From Veillonella nakazawae (lineage in GTDB: Bacteria > Bacillota > Negativicutes > Veillonellales > Veillonellaceae), in contig NZ_AP022321.1 in NCBI RefSeq assembly GCF_013393365.1, forward strand, positions 209,001 to 273,000: a stretch of DNA of 64,000 bases. The letters run 5' to 3'. Below, piece after piece: positions 1-7,921 of the stretch (within the stretch, counting starts at the first letter, position 1; the number at the start of each line of letters is the position of its first letter). The notes beneath the pieces are model-generated. The model saw only the letters and a list, made by a program, of their open reading frames with translations, was not told the origin of the DNA and did not search any database. The translations under genes were made by a program, and so were the position numbers.

Positions 1-1
1 G

Positions 2-505
2 AAATCAATTTCGGGTGTCTTCATCGTGGCTATCCTTGTTTTAGGTTGGGTTACTAGCAGTATAGGGACATCTATGATGGGGCATAATTATATGGTAGAA
101 GAAACAGCCTTTGGGAACTTGGGGCAGGGGGCTTTCACCAAAAAAGTAAATCGTTTACTACGTAGTGATTCTGCTACAACAGAAGGTTATCTAGTTGTGA
201 AAGAGTATTACCAAGCACTTGCGAATGGGGATTATCATAGTGCGTATCGAGAATTGAGTAGTCGTGAAATGGAACGATATGGCACCTTTGATCTTTGGCA
301 ACAGGCTAAGGCGAAGGAACAACGTTCTGCTGTAGAATCTATACAATTAGACTATGTATCTCAAGATATTGATGATGATGTAATTGTGGATTATATCGGA
401 TATAGAGTGGACTTTGTAGATAAAAGACCATCTATGTTAGTACGTTTATATAGTGTGGGTAACGGTTGGAAAATCGTTGGTTTTGAAGAGTTTGAGGAGG
501 ACTAG
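2..505 (+). CDS. Membrane-anchored hypothetical protein, 5' end outside window
   Basis: The reading frame is open from the first bases of the window, so the true start lies upstream; a GTG at 26 is internal to a hydrophobic stretch and is not a convincing start. The visible part begins with a transmembrane segment (VFIVAILVLGW) followed by about 130 soluble residues containing YYQALANGDYHSAYREL, which resembles NTF2-like or DUF4878-type extracytoplasmic domains. It stops one base before the ATG of a DUF805 gene, so the two are probably co-transcribed. No catalytic residues are evident and no function is claimed; an anchored extracytoplasmic domain is the limit of what can be said. Confidence 0.6.
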   Translation, partial: KSISGVFIVAILVLGWVTSSIGTSMMGHNYMVEETAFGNLGQGAFTKKVNRLLRSDSATTEGYLVVKEYYQALANGDYHSAYRELSSREMERYGTFDLWQQAKAKEQRSAVESIQLDYVSQDIDDDVIVDYIGYRVDFVDKRPSMLVRLYSVGNGWKIVGFEEFEED

Positions 506-506
506 T

Positions 507-1076
507 ATGGCATCTGTAAATGTATATGATTTAAACTATACCGATGCCTTCGTGCTAGGCATCAAAAACTACGCCAATTTTAAAGGTCGTGCAAGCCGTA
601 GTGAATACTGGCGATTCATGGCTGGAATGATGATGGTTCAAGGAACACTAGGGGTAGTGGCCATTCTTTGTAAAGGTATTGGTCTTTATAACTTCGAGTC
701 TATTATTGATACGATTAGGTTGTTAGTCACTTTATTTTTCGTGATTCCCAATATCGCCATCACAACGCGACGTATGCATGATATTGGCCGTAGCGGCTGG
801 ACTCAACTGATTTCCTTTATTCCCATTATAGGCTTCTTTATATTCTTGAACTATGAATTGAAACGAGGCGATGAAGGCGAGAATGGTTACGGTGAAAGAA
901 CTGCCTATATACCTATTACTAGGAATATAAGTGAATCTACAGGGCTTGAAGCAACTCCATCTCGAAAACAAGACTGGGTTATGGGCATTACCATCTTTGT
1001 TCTTAAATCCATCGTCTTTGGTGATACTATCGGTGATATATTATGGTATGGCATTAATGCCAATGGCTACATATAG
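507..1076 (+). CDS. DUF805 family membrane protein
   Basis: A 189-residue integral membrane protein. The family hallmarks are visible: FKGRASRSEYWRF near the N-terminus and RRMHDIGRSGW after the second hydrophobic segment, with about four predicted membrane spans. The ATG at 507 is chosen over an upstream frame-internal start because GAGGAGG ends 6 bases before it and the neighbouring gene stops at 505. DUF805 proteins are of unknown function. A second DUF805 gene lies about 220 bp downstream, here with a zinc ribbon, suggesting a duplicated local family. Confidence 0.85.
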   Translation: MASVNVYDLNYTDAFVLGIKNYANFKGRASRSEYWRFMAGMMMVQGTLGVVAILCKGIGLYNFESIIDTIRLLVTLFFVIPNIAITTRRMHDIGRSGWTQLISFIPIIGFFIFLNYELKRGDEGENGYGERTAYIPITRNISESTGLEATPSRKQDWVMGITIFVLKSIVFGDTIGDILWYGINANGYI

Positions 1077-1294
1077 TAATAACCTGTATCAAATAGCATA
1101 CTTATTATTTTATTTTATAAAAGTTTAACAACTCCTTTATAGACAATATAACACTTTGTAGTAAAATGAAATCAAGATGAATTTAAAAATATAGATATGG
1201 TTACGTTACAACATATCTAAGTTACTATATGTGTTAAGAACAACAGGACTTTATGAGCTTCACTGTTTCCTGCTGTGAATGGAAGGAGTTTAGT

Positions 1295-1930
1295 ATGAGA
1301 CCTTGTCCCTATTGTGGACACGAGGTGTTAAAAAGTGAACGATACTGTCCAAACTGTGGACGTATTCGTAAAGCACCCATTTCGTTAGATAAATATAGTC
1401 TAGGCATGATTGAAAACTTTAAACAATGTTTTGTTTATAAATACGCTGACTTTGAAGGGCGTGCCAGTCGTAGTGAATATTGGAATTTCTTTTTGGTGTA
1501 TCAATTGCTATTTGTAGCTATTTTATTTACTTGTGCATTCTTGAGCTATATCAGTCCGCTCTCTAGTGTGGTTGGCGTTGGTTTCGGGCTAGTCATTCTT
1601 GTACTTATGTCCGTCGTTATGGTCATCCCTAGCGTAGCTGTTGCAGTACGACGCTTGCACGATCAAGGCCGTTCTGGCGGACTTGTCTTTGTGGGCCTCG
1701 TTCCTGTTATTGGTACAATTATATTGTTAGTGTTAATGGCTCTTCCTGGTGAAAGCCATACAAACCGTTTTGGATTACCAACAGGGCACGTTATCCTTAC
1801 AAAACAAATGGCTCATGAAATTGGCTTAATAGATGCTACACCTACCACAGGCCTTACAGCAGGATTACTATGTGCAATCTTTGTGCTGTGGTTCCTGGTA
1901 GATCGATTACTAACAACAAGTGTGATGTAA
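1295..1930 (+). CDS. Zinc-ribbon plus DUF805 membrane protein
   Basis: A 211-residue protein with an N-terminal zinc ribbon (CPYCGHEVLKSERYCPNCG, two CxxC pairs, residues about 3-22) followed by a DUF805 membrane domain carrying FEGRASRSEYWNF and RRLHDQGRSGG. The ATG at 1295 follows GGAAGGAG at a normal distance; an upstream in-frame ATG at 1253 has no ribosome binding site and would add unrelated residues. It is a paralogue of the preceding DUF805 protein, differing by the added ribbon. A hairpin terminator follows. Function unknown; the ribbon could be a cytoplasmic metal- or partner-binding module, which is inference. Confidence 0.85.
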   Translation: MRPCPYCGHEVLKSERYCPNCGRIRKAPISLDKYSLGMIENFKQCFVYKYADFEGRASRSEYWNFFLVYQLLFVAILFTCAFLSYISPLSSVVGVGFGLVILVLMSVVMVIPSVAVAVRRLHDQGRSGGLVFVGLVPVIGTIILLVLMALPGESHTNRFGLPTGHVILTKQMAHEIGLIDATPTTGLTAGLLCAIFVLWFLVDRLLTTSVM

Positions 1931-1937
1931 AAATGAC

Positions 1938-1977
1938 AACTCTCCTTATAGCTTCACTATAGGGAGAGTTTCTTTTT
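1938..1977 (+). terminator. Rho-independent terminator after zinc-ribbon DUF805 gene
   Basis: Arms AACTCTCC and GGAGAGTT, extended by TATAG/CTATA, are followed by TTTCTTTTTT. Confidence 0.85.
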
Positions 1978-2077
1978 TAGTTAATTTAGATGTCTATTTA
2001 TTGTCGCATATTGTTTTGGTGCTACTATTTTAATACAATAGTTTTACTAGAGGTTAAACGTATATAGGAGAGCGTGT

Positions 2078-3004
2078 ATGAATGGTATAAATTGGTGGCG
2101 TCGCTTAGGGATAGTCTGCTGCGTGATGGTAACATTAGGTTGTATTAGTGGTTGTCAGTGGAATTTAGATAATCTAAAGCAATATAGTCAAGATTCATCA
2201 GCAAGAGACAGTAAAAAGGATGAAACGAAGAGGGTGTTTCGCTTCTATTTGGCTGCTACAAATGAGTTTAACTACAATGAGGTTAAATACGGTAGCCAAT
2301 ATGATCTAATCTGGCAACAGGCAAGTTCAAATGAACCACTAACGGATTTTAAGGTACAGGATTATGAGCGTCTTGAACAGGAACTAGTAGCTGCTAAAGA
2401 GGCAGGTCGTTCATACGAGGATCTTGAAAGCACAACAGATGCTCTATTGCCTATCTTGCATGACATCGTAAGCGATGTAAAGGCTTTAGATTCGTATTAT
2501 AAAGCAAAGCAGTATGAAAAAGATAATTATGCATTTAGTCAAGCTACACTAGCTAAGCTTTCAGCGTTATTAGAAGTATTTGAACCAAAATATGAAGCGT
2601 TAAATGAGGCAGTTGCGGCTGCTCATAAAAAAGAACGTAATAAAGATATTGAGTTGATGCGTTCGAATGGTCAAGTGAATGGTGCTCATATGATAGAGAT
2701 GATGGGGTACTATAGTGATATTGTTAGCCATATAATTGAGCGAGGGCCTAATAGTGATGTGCAATGGGTGAAAGCTCAAAAGGACGCAGCCAATGCAATT
2801 GTACCTAAGTTTACGTCTGTGGAGGTACAAAATCGGATTGAACAAGCTAAGAATCTTGATGCGGCTATTGATGCATTTGTAGCAGAACAAAGTGCTGAGA
2901 CACATCATGAGGTAATTTCACAATATAATGAGCTAGCTCGGACACCGATGAATTTTAAATTACTAGATAAAGTACAAGATGCTTATATACCTGAAGGTAT
3001 ATAG
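2078..3004 (+). CDS. Predicted lipoprotein, DUF3829-like
   Basis: A 308-residue protein with an N-terminal signal sequence ending in a lipobox (ISGC, Cys at about residue 26), so it is probably lipid-anchored on the periplasmic face. The mature part is largely helical and charged, with the pattern of DUF3829 proteins (helical segments around YNEVKYGSQYDLI and YEKDNYAFSQATLAKL). It starts at ATG 2078 behind AGGAGAG. It stands alone between a terminator and the ileS promoter. The DUF3829 assignment is from overall pattern only; no enzymatic motif is visible. Confidence 0.65.
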   Translation: MNGINWWRRLGIVCCVMVTLGCISGCQWNLDNLKQYSQDSSARDSKKDETKRVFRFYLAATNEFNYNEVKYGSQYDLIWQQASSNEPLTDFKVQDYERLEQELVAAKEAGRSYEDLESTTDALLPILHDIVSDVKALDSYYKAKQYEKDNYAFSQATLAKLSALLEVFEPKYEALNEAVAAAHKKERNKDIELMRSNGQVNGAHMIEMMGYYSDIVSHIIERGPNSDVQWVKAQKDAANAIVPKFTSVEVQNRIEQAKNLDAAIDAFVAEQSAETHHEVISQYNELARTPMNFKLLDKVQDAYIPEGI

Positions 3005-3012
3005 TTTACTTG

Positions 3013-3042
3013 TTGACAATTTCCCCGTTTGAGTTCTATAAT
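3013..3042 (+). promoter_or_regulatory. Sigma-70 type promoter for ileS leader
   Basis: TTGACA (3013-3018) and TATAAT (3037-3042) separated by 18 bp, directly upstream of the T-box leader. Confidence 0.8.
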
Positions 3043-3059
3043 TATCTATTATATGAATA

Positions 3060-3322
3060 TTGCGTTGAAAAAGACGGCACATCTCAGACGGATTTAGTAG
3101 AGACCAAACTCATGGGCTGAAAGGTTTGGAAATCTAGAGATTTGCGGATCACTTTGGAGCAAGCAGGGACCCTGCCGGTGAACACCGTTATATGTCTAAG
3201 TGGCTTTCACAAAATGAAGCCTAGTTATTTCGTATGCTCGGAATATTCTAGCTTTCACAGAAGGTCAGTAGGGTGGTACCACGGATATTACGTCCGTCCC
3301 TTCGGGGGCGGGCGATTTTTTT
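3060..3322 (+). promoter_or_regulatory. T-box leader controlling ileS
   Basis: The T-box consensus AGGGTGGTACCACGG is at 3270-3284, preceded by a long structured leader with an AGTA element near its 5' side. It is followed by a terminator hairpin with arms CGTCCGTCCC/GGGGCGGGCG closed by a TTCG loop (3291-3314) and a T run to 3322. The terminator 5' arm region overlaps the T-box side needed for the antiterminator, as in this class. A candidate isoleucine specifier codon ATC is at 3148-3150 followed by A, consistent with the downstream isoleucyl-tRNA synthetase gene. The T-box identity is secure; the exact specifier position is inferred by eye. Uncharged tRNA-Ile would be expected to promote read-through. 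Confidence 0.93.
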
Positions 3323-3340
3323 ATGTAAAAGGAGCACATC

Positions 3341-6175
3341 ATGGATTACGGTAAGACGTTACATTTGCCTGAAACAGAATTCCCAATGCGCGGCAATTTG
3401 CCTAAGCGCGAACCAGAAATTTTAAAGTTCTGGGAAGACAACAAAATTTATCAAAAACGTTTGGAATTGCGTAAAGACGCAAAACCTTTCATCTTGCATG
3501 ATGGCCCTCCATACGCAAATGGTAAATTGCACATTGGTCATGCCCTCAACAAAACGTTGAAGGACATCATCATGAAATACAAAACAATGACTGGTCATTA
3601 TACACGTTATATCCCAGGTTGGGATACGCACGGTTTGCCAATCGAGCATGCGGTTATTAAAAACACTGGTCTTAACCGTCATGAAATGGCGCCTCTTGAT
3701 TTGCGCAACAAATGTAAGGAATATGCATTAGAATGCGTAGAAAACCAAAAACAAGACTTCATTCGTTTTGGTGTATTAGGCGAATGGGAACGCCCTTATT
3801 TGACATTGCGCCCTGAGTTTGAAGTTAAACAACTTGGTATCTTCGGCGAAATGGCAAAACGCGGCCATATCTATAAAGGCCTTAAAACTGTATACTGGTG
3901 TACTCACTGCGAAACTGCATTGGCAGAGGCAGAAATCGAATACGCTGAGAAAAAATCTTTCTCCATCTACGTAAAATTCCCTTACGTATCTGAGAAAAAG
4001 GTAACATTGCCAGCTGGCGTAGATCTAAAACAAGCATTTGCTGTTATCTGGACAACTACTCCTTGGACAATGCCTGCCAACGTAGCAATCTCCGTTAACC
4101 CTGAGCTTGAATATGGCTGGGTAAAAGTAGGCGACGAATACTACTTGATGGCTACTGAACTCGTTGATGCGGCTATGAAAGATATCGGTATCGAAGACTA
4201 CGAAATCGTAAATCGATTCTCTGGTGCAGATTTAGAATTGGCTGAGTTCAAACATCCATTCGTAGAACGTAATGCTACAGTATTGTGTGGTGACCATGTA
4301 ACACTCGAAGCAGGTACTGGTTGCGTACATACAGCTCCTGCACACGGTGAAGATGACTTTAATATCGTTATGCGTTATAACAAGGAAGGCAAAACTGAAC
4401 TTCCTATCGTATCTCTTGTTAATGAAACTGGTAACTACACTAAACAAGTGGACGACAATCGTTATGGCGATACTGAATTCCCATTGGCTGGCGTAGAAAT
4501 CCACGATGCAGAGGTACCTGTAATCAAAATCTTGGCGCACAACAATGCATTGCTTCATAAATCTAGCTTGCGTCACCAATACGCTCACTGCTGGCGTTGT
4601 AAAAACCCTGTTATCTACCGTGCTACAGAACAATGGTTCTCCTCTGTAGATGGGTACCGTCAACAAGCTCTTGATGCAATCGACAATCAAGTACAATGGA
4701 TTCCTAAATGGGGCCATGATCGTATCTTCAACATGGTTCGCGATCGTGGTGACTGGGTAATTTCCCGTCAACGTATTTGGGGCGTGCCAATTCCTATTTA
4801 CTATTGTGAAAGCTGCGGTGAGCACATCATCAATGATGATACGATCAAAGCATTGCAAGAAAAAGTAGCCGTAGAAGGCTCTGATGCTTGGTGGGCTCAC
4901 AGTGCAAAAGAATTGTTACCAGAAGGTTTCAAATGTCCTCATTGCGGTCATGATGAGTTCAAAAAAGAAACAGACATCATGGATGTATGGTTTGACTCTG
5001 GTTCCTCTTGGTCTGGCGTACTTGAAGTTAACGGCTTAGATGTACCATGTGCTATGTACCTTGAAGGTTCCGACCAACATCGCGGTTGGTTCAACTCTTC
5101 CTTGTTAACTGCAGTAGCAACAACTGGTAAAGCACCATATAATTCTGTATTGACTCATGGCTTCGTTGTGGACGGTGAAGGTCGTAAAATGTCTAAATCT
5201 GTAGGTAATACAGTGGCACCTAGCGACATCATCGACGTATACGGTGCTGACGTTATGCGTTTGTGGGTATCCTCTGCGGATTACCAAGCAGACGTACGTT
5301 TGTCCAAAGACATCGTAAAACAATTGTCCGAAGTATATCGTAAGATCCGTAACACATTCCGCTTCTTGCTTGGTAATTTGGATGACTTCAATCCAAATAC
5401 TGATAAAGTGGCTTATGCTGATATGTCCGAATTCGACAAATGGGCATTGTTGCGCTTAGAAGAAGTACGTCAAAAGGTTACTGAAGCGTACGAAAACTAT
5501 GAATTCCACATGTTGTACCATGCAATTCATAACTTCTGCACAGTAGACTTGAGCTCCATCTACCTTGATGTAATGAAAGATACTATGTATGCTGAAAGCA
5601 AAAACAACGTAGCTCGTCGTTCTGCTCAAACAGCAATGTACGAAATCTTGAAAACATTGGTAGCAATGGTATCTCCTGTACTTTCCTTCACCGCAGAAGA
5701 AGTTTGGAAATACATGCCTAAAGAAGAAGGCATGCCTGAATCCGTTATGCTTCAAGATTGGCCACAAGGTCATCCTGAACACTTCAATCAAGAATTGGCT
5801 GATAAATGGAACCAATTGTTAGACTTGCGTACATCCGTACAAAAAGCATTGGAACTTGCTCGTCAAAACAAAACAATCGGTCACCCATTGGATGCATCCG
5901 TTACAGTATACGCTGAAGGCGCTGCATTCGACGCATTGAACGCTCTTGGTGAAGAAGGCTTGGCTAAACTCGTTATCGTATCTGAAGCTCACATCGTCAA
6001 TGGCGCTGCACCAGCAGAAGCTGTAAAAGACGAAGAAACAGGTGTAGCAACAGTAGTTGCTCCATCTGAACTTGAAAAATGTGAACGTTGCTGGATCCAC
6101 CGCGATACAGTAGGTCAAGATAGCGAACACCCTACACTTTGCGATCGCTGCGCAGACGTTGTAAAAACTCTATAA
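3341..6175 (+). CDS. ileS: Isoleucyl-tRNA synthetase
   Basis: A 944-residue class I synthetase that charges tRNA-Ile in the cytoplasm. The HIGH motif is in GKLHIGHALN (about residue 65), the KMSKS loop is in GRKMSKSVGN (about residue 610), and the editing domain contains WTTTPWTMPANVA. The C-terminal zinc finger is intact (CERCWIHR ... CDRCADVV), placing it with the zinc-containing bacterial type. Length is normal. ATG 3341 lies behind AAAAGGAGC just after the T-box terminator. Codon use is the highly expressed pattern (CGT, GGT) unlike the island genes further right. Confidence 0.98.
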   Translation: MDYGKTLHLPETEFPMRGNLPKREPEILKFWEDNKIYQKRLELRKDAKPFILHDGPPYANGKLHIGHALNKTLKDIIMKYKTMTGHYTRYIPGWDTHGLPIEHAVIKNTGLNRHEMAPLDLRNKCKEYALECVENQKQDFIRFGVLGEWERPYLTLRPEFEVKQLGIFGEMAKRGHIYKGLKTVYWCTHCETALAEAEIEYAEKKSFSIYVKFPYVSEKKVTLPAGVDLKQAFAVIWTTTPWTMPANVAISVNPELEYGWVKVGDEYYLMATELVDAAMKDIGIEDYEIVNRFSGADLELAEFKHPFVERNATVLCGDHVTLEAGTGCVHTAPAHGEDDFNIVMRYNKEGKTELPIVSLVNETGNYTKQVDDNRYGDTEFPLAGVEIHDAEVPVIKILAHNNALLHKSSLRHQYAHCWRCKNPVIYRATEQWFSSVDGYRQQALDAIDNQVQWIPKWGHDRIFNMVRDRGDWVISRQRIWGVPIPIYYCESCGEHIINDDTIKALQEKVAVEGSDAWWAHSAKELLPEGFKCPHCGHDEFKKETDIMDVWFDSGSSWSGVLEVNGLDVPCAMYLEGSDQHRGWFNSSLLTAVATTGKAPYNSVLTHGFVVDGEGRKMSKSVGNTVAPSDIIDVYGADVMRLWVSSADYQADVRLSKDIVKQLSEVYRKIRNTFRFLLGNLDDFNPNTDKVAYADMSEFDKWALLRLEEVRQKVTEAYENYEFHMLYHAIHNFCTVDLSSIYLDVMKDTMYAESKNNVARRSAQTAMYEILKTLVAMVSPVLSFTAEEVWKYMPKEEGMPESVMLQDWPQGHPEHFNQELADKWNQLLDLRTSVQKALELARQNKTIGHPLDASVTVYAEGAAFDALNALGEEGLAKLVIVSEAHIVNGAAPAEAVKDEETGVATVVAPSELEKCERCWIHRDTVGQDSEHPTLCDRCADVVKTL

Positions 6176-6189
6176 TTATAGATACAATA

Positions 6190-6254
6190 GAAAACCCTTC
6201 TCTAATAGGCTTAGTTTGTTTTAAACTAATGTGCATTAGAGAAGGGTTTTTCTT
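6190..6254 (+). terminator. Terminator after ileS
   Basis: Long inverted repeat AAACCCTTCTCTAAT / ATTAGAGAAGGGTTT followed by a T-rich tract. Confidence 0.85.
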
Positions 6255-6463
6255 TAGAAAATATTAAAAATTTATAGAAATTTATGAAATCATTGTATGC
6301 TATCTTTCTCATAAAACTATCTATCATAATTAGTACTTTATTATTTTCCTCATGAAAAATTAATGTGTAAAAATTTACTCATTTCATATTAAACTTAATA
6401 TCCTAGTTTAAGATGTTTATAGTTAGTTTAGTTATTGTGCTTATATGAGAAGGAGGAAGAGCA

Positions 6464-6541
6464 ATGGTAGCAACTATCGTTAAAGCAATTTTGGCTGCAC
6501 TTACTGGTTTAGCAAACGCAATCTTGCCTTTATTCAAATAA
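6464..6541 (+). CDS. 25-residue amphipathic peptide, unrecognised
   Basis: A complete short gene: a near-perfect ribosome binding site (AGGAGGA at 6451-6457), ATG at 6464, 25 codons, TAA, then a strong terminator 20 bp later. The peptide begins MVATIVKAIL, ends ILPLFK, has two lysines and no acidic residues, and its small and large hydrophobic residues alternate as in an amphipathic helix; there is no cleavable signal. Codon use (GCA, GTA, AAA, TTG) matches highly expressed genes of the window. Such peptides may be phenol-soluble-modulin-like, leaderless bacteriocin-like or toxins of type I toxin-antitoxin modules; none of these is shown by the sequence. No immunity or transport gene is adjacent. 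Confidence 0.7.
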   Translation: MVATIVKAILAALTGLANAILPLFK

Positions 6542-6561
6542 CAATTTCATTCCCCAGAAAA

Positions 6562-6594
6562 AAGACCACCCAGCTTGCGGGTGGTCTTTTTCTT
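6562..6594 (+). terminator. Terminator of the 25-residue peptide gene
   Basis: Arms AAGACCACCC / GGGTGGTCTT with a 7-nt loop, then TTTTCTT. Confidence 0.92.
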
Positions 6595-6672
6595 ATGCCT
6601 GAAAATAGAAATCAATTTGTAACATAATGATTTAGAGAATCTTTAAGTGTCGTTTAACTATAAGGCGTTATA

Positions 6673-6701
6673 TTGACTATAGAAACAAGCATACCTATAA
6701 T
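6673..6701 (+). promoter_or_regulatory. Promoter of the barrel-protein array
   Basis: TTGACT (6673-6678) and TATAAT (6696-6701) with a 17-bp spacer, about 90 bp before the first barrel gene. Confidence 0.8.
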
Positions 6702-6790
6702 GAAGATGAATTAACCATGAAATGAACGTGAAGAACGGGCAGTGTTGTGTGGTTTTATTTCTTATGCAAAACGAGGGGAGCGTATAAGTC

Positions 6791-7921
6791 ATGAGAAGAA
6801 ATGTATTCATTAAGGCTTTGGTTTTAGGGGCTATAGGATGTGCGTTTAGTGCTACAGGTTTTGCAGCAGATGTACAAAATGGACATGGCCAAGGTATTGC
6901 AGATTCTACTACAGAAGTAAATGGGGCTAAGCATGAAGCGGTTCGCTCTAGTTGGATGGATCGTACAGATATTATAGTCGGTACCCAATCTAAGGTAGGG
7001 GCTCAAGTTTCGGTAGAAACATTACAACCCTTAACCCATTATGATGAAAACTCTAAATCAGTTCTATTCGTACAAGGTGGCATCGGTAAAGGCGGACAAG
7101 AGGATCAAGCTAGCTATTTCTCTGGTGGCAATGGGGGATATTGGTATCCATACAATCCAGTTACTAAAAAAGGCGAACAACGGTATAGACCTGAAGAACA
7201 TCATAATACTAAATCATTGGGAACTGTTGCTAATGTAGGGTTAGGCTATCGGATTCTCAGTAAACATGAACATGCTTATGTAGGTGTTAATACGTTTTAT
7301 GATCATTCCTTCTCGAAAAAATATAACCGTATTAGCGGTGGCTTGGAATATGTATCTGGCTTTAACGAAGTTCGCGCTAATATCTATAAGGGATTAAATA
7401 GTACAAAATCTGAACCTTATAATGTACCTTTATATGAAGGTTATTTTGAATTCTTGTTAGATGGTGGCACTGCAGGTTATACAGTTTACAAGTCTCAAAA
7501 AGCATTGTCCGGATATGATGTAAGCTATGCACGCTCCTTTAAGAATGCTCGTTGGGCACGTGCTTATGTAGGAGCTTATCATTGGAATGGCTTAGGCGCC
7601 ACAACACATGGTGAAGGTCCTGCCTTAACTCTTAATGTTGGTAAAAGCCACGGCTGGCAAGCTGGTACTACATTACAACTTACACCACATATTTCTCTAG
7701 ACGTAGGGTATACATCAGACAATAACAACTCTAGTGGTGCCTATGGCTTTGTTAAATACACCTTAGGTACATCCAAGTTTGCTTGGCATGGTGGTAAGCA
7801 TAGTGATGATACTATTACCAATGCACGGGCTAGAATGTTAGATAAAGTAGACCGCAGCCCAATGCGAGTAGGTAATACCTATGAAGAATTCTGGATGGTA
7901 GTACCTTATGATCACTTATAA
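6791..7921 (+). CDS. Inverse-autotransporter-type beta-barrel protein, copy 1
   Basis: A 376-residue outer-membrane protein with a signal peptide ending near ATGFAA. The body has inverse autotransporter (intimin/invasin) beta-domain hallmarks: an early LQPLTHYDENSKSVLFVQGG strand pair, GLGYRILSKHEHAYVGVNTF, FYDHSF, YNRISGGLEYVSG, and late TPHISLDVGYTSDNN strands. The barrel is followed by ARARMLDKVDRSPMRV, like the linker helix that normally leads to a passenger, but the protein ends about 20 residues later with no Ig-like or lectin passenger. It is the shortest of three tandem copies. It probably forms a pore or a surface-exposed barrel; the ligand is unknown. Confidence 0.75.
   Translation: MRRNVFIKALVLGAIGCAFSATGFAADVQNGHGQGIADSTTEVNGAKHEAVRSSWMDRTDIIVGTQSKVGAQVSVETLQPLTHYDENSKSVLFVQGGIGKGGQEDQASYFSGGNGGYWYPYNPVTKKGEQRYRPEEHHNTKSLGTVANVGLGYRILSKHEHAYVGVNTFYDHSFSKKYNRISGGLEYVSGFNEVRANIYKGLNSTKSEPYNVPLYEGYFEFLLDGGTAGYTVYKSQKALSGYDVSYARSFKNARWARAYVGAYHWNGLGATTHGEGPALTLNVGKSHGWQAGTTLQLTPHISLDVGYTSDNNNSSGAYGFVKYTLGTSKFAWHGGKHSDDTITNARARMLDKVDRSPMRVGNTYEEFWMVVPYDHL

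Noticed and set aside
3142..3354. A 70-codon open frame overlapping the ileS leader
   Set aside because: It lies inside the T-box structure and terminator, with no ribosome binding site, so it is not a gene.
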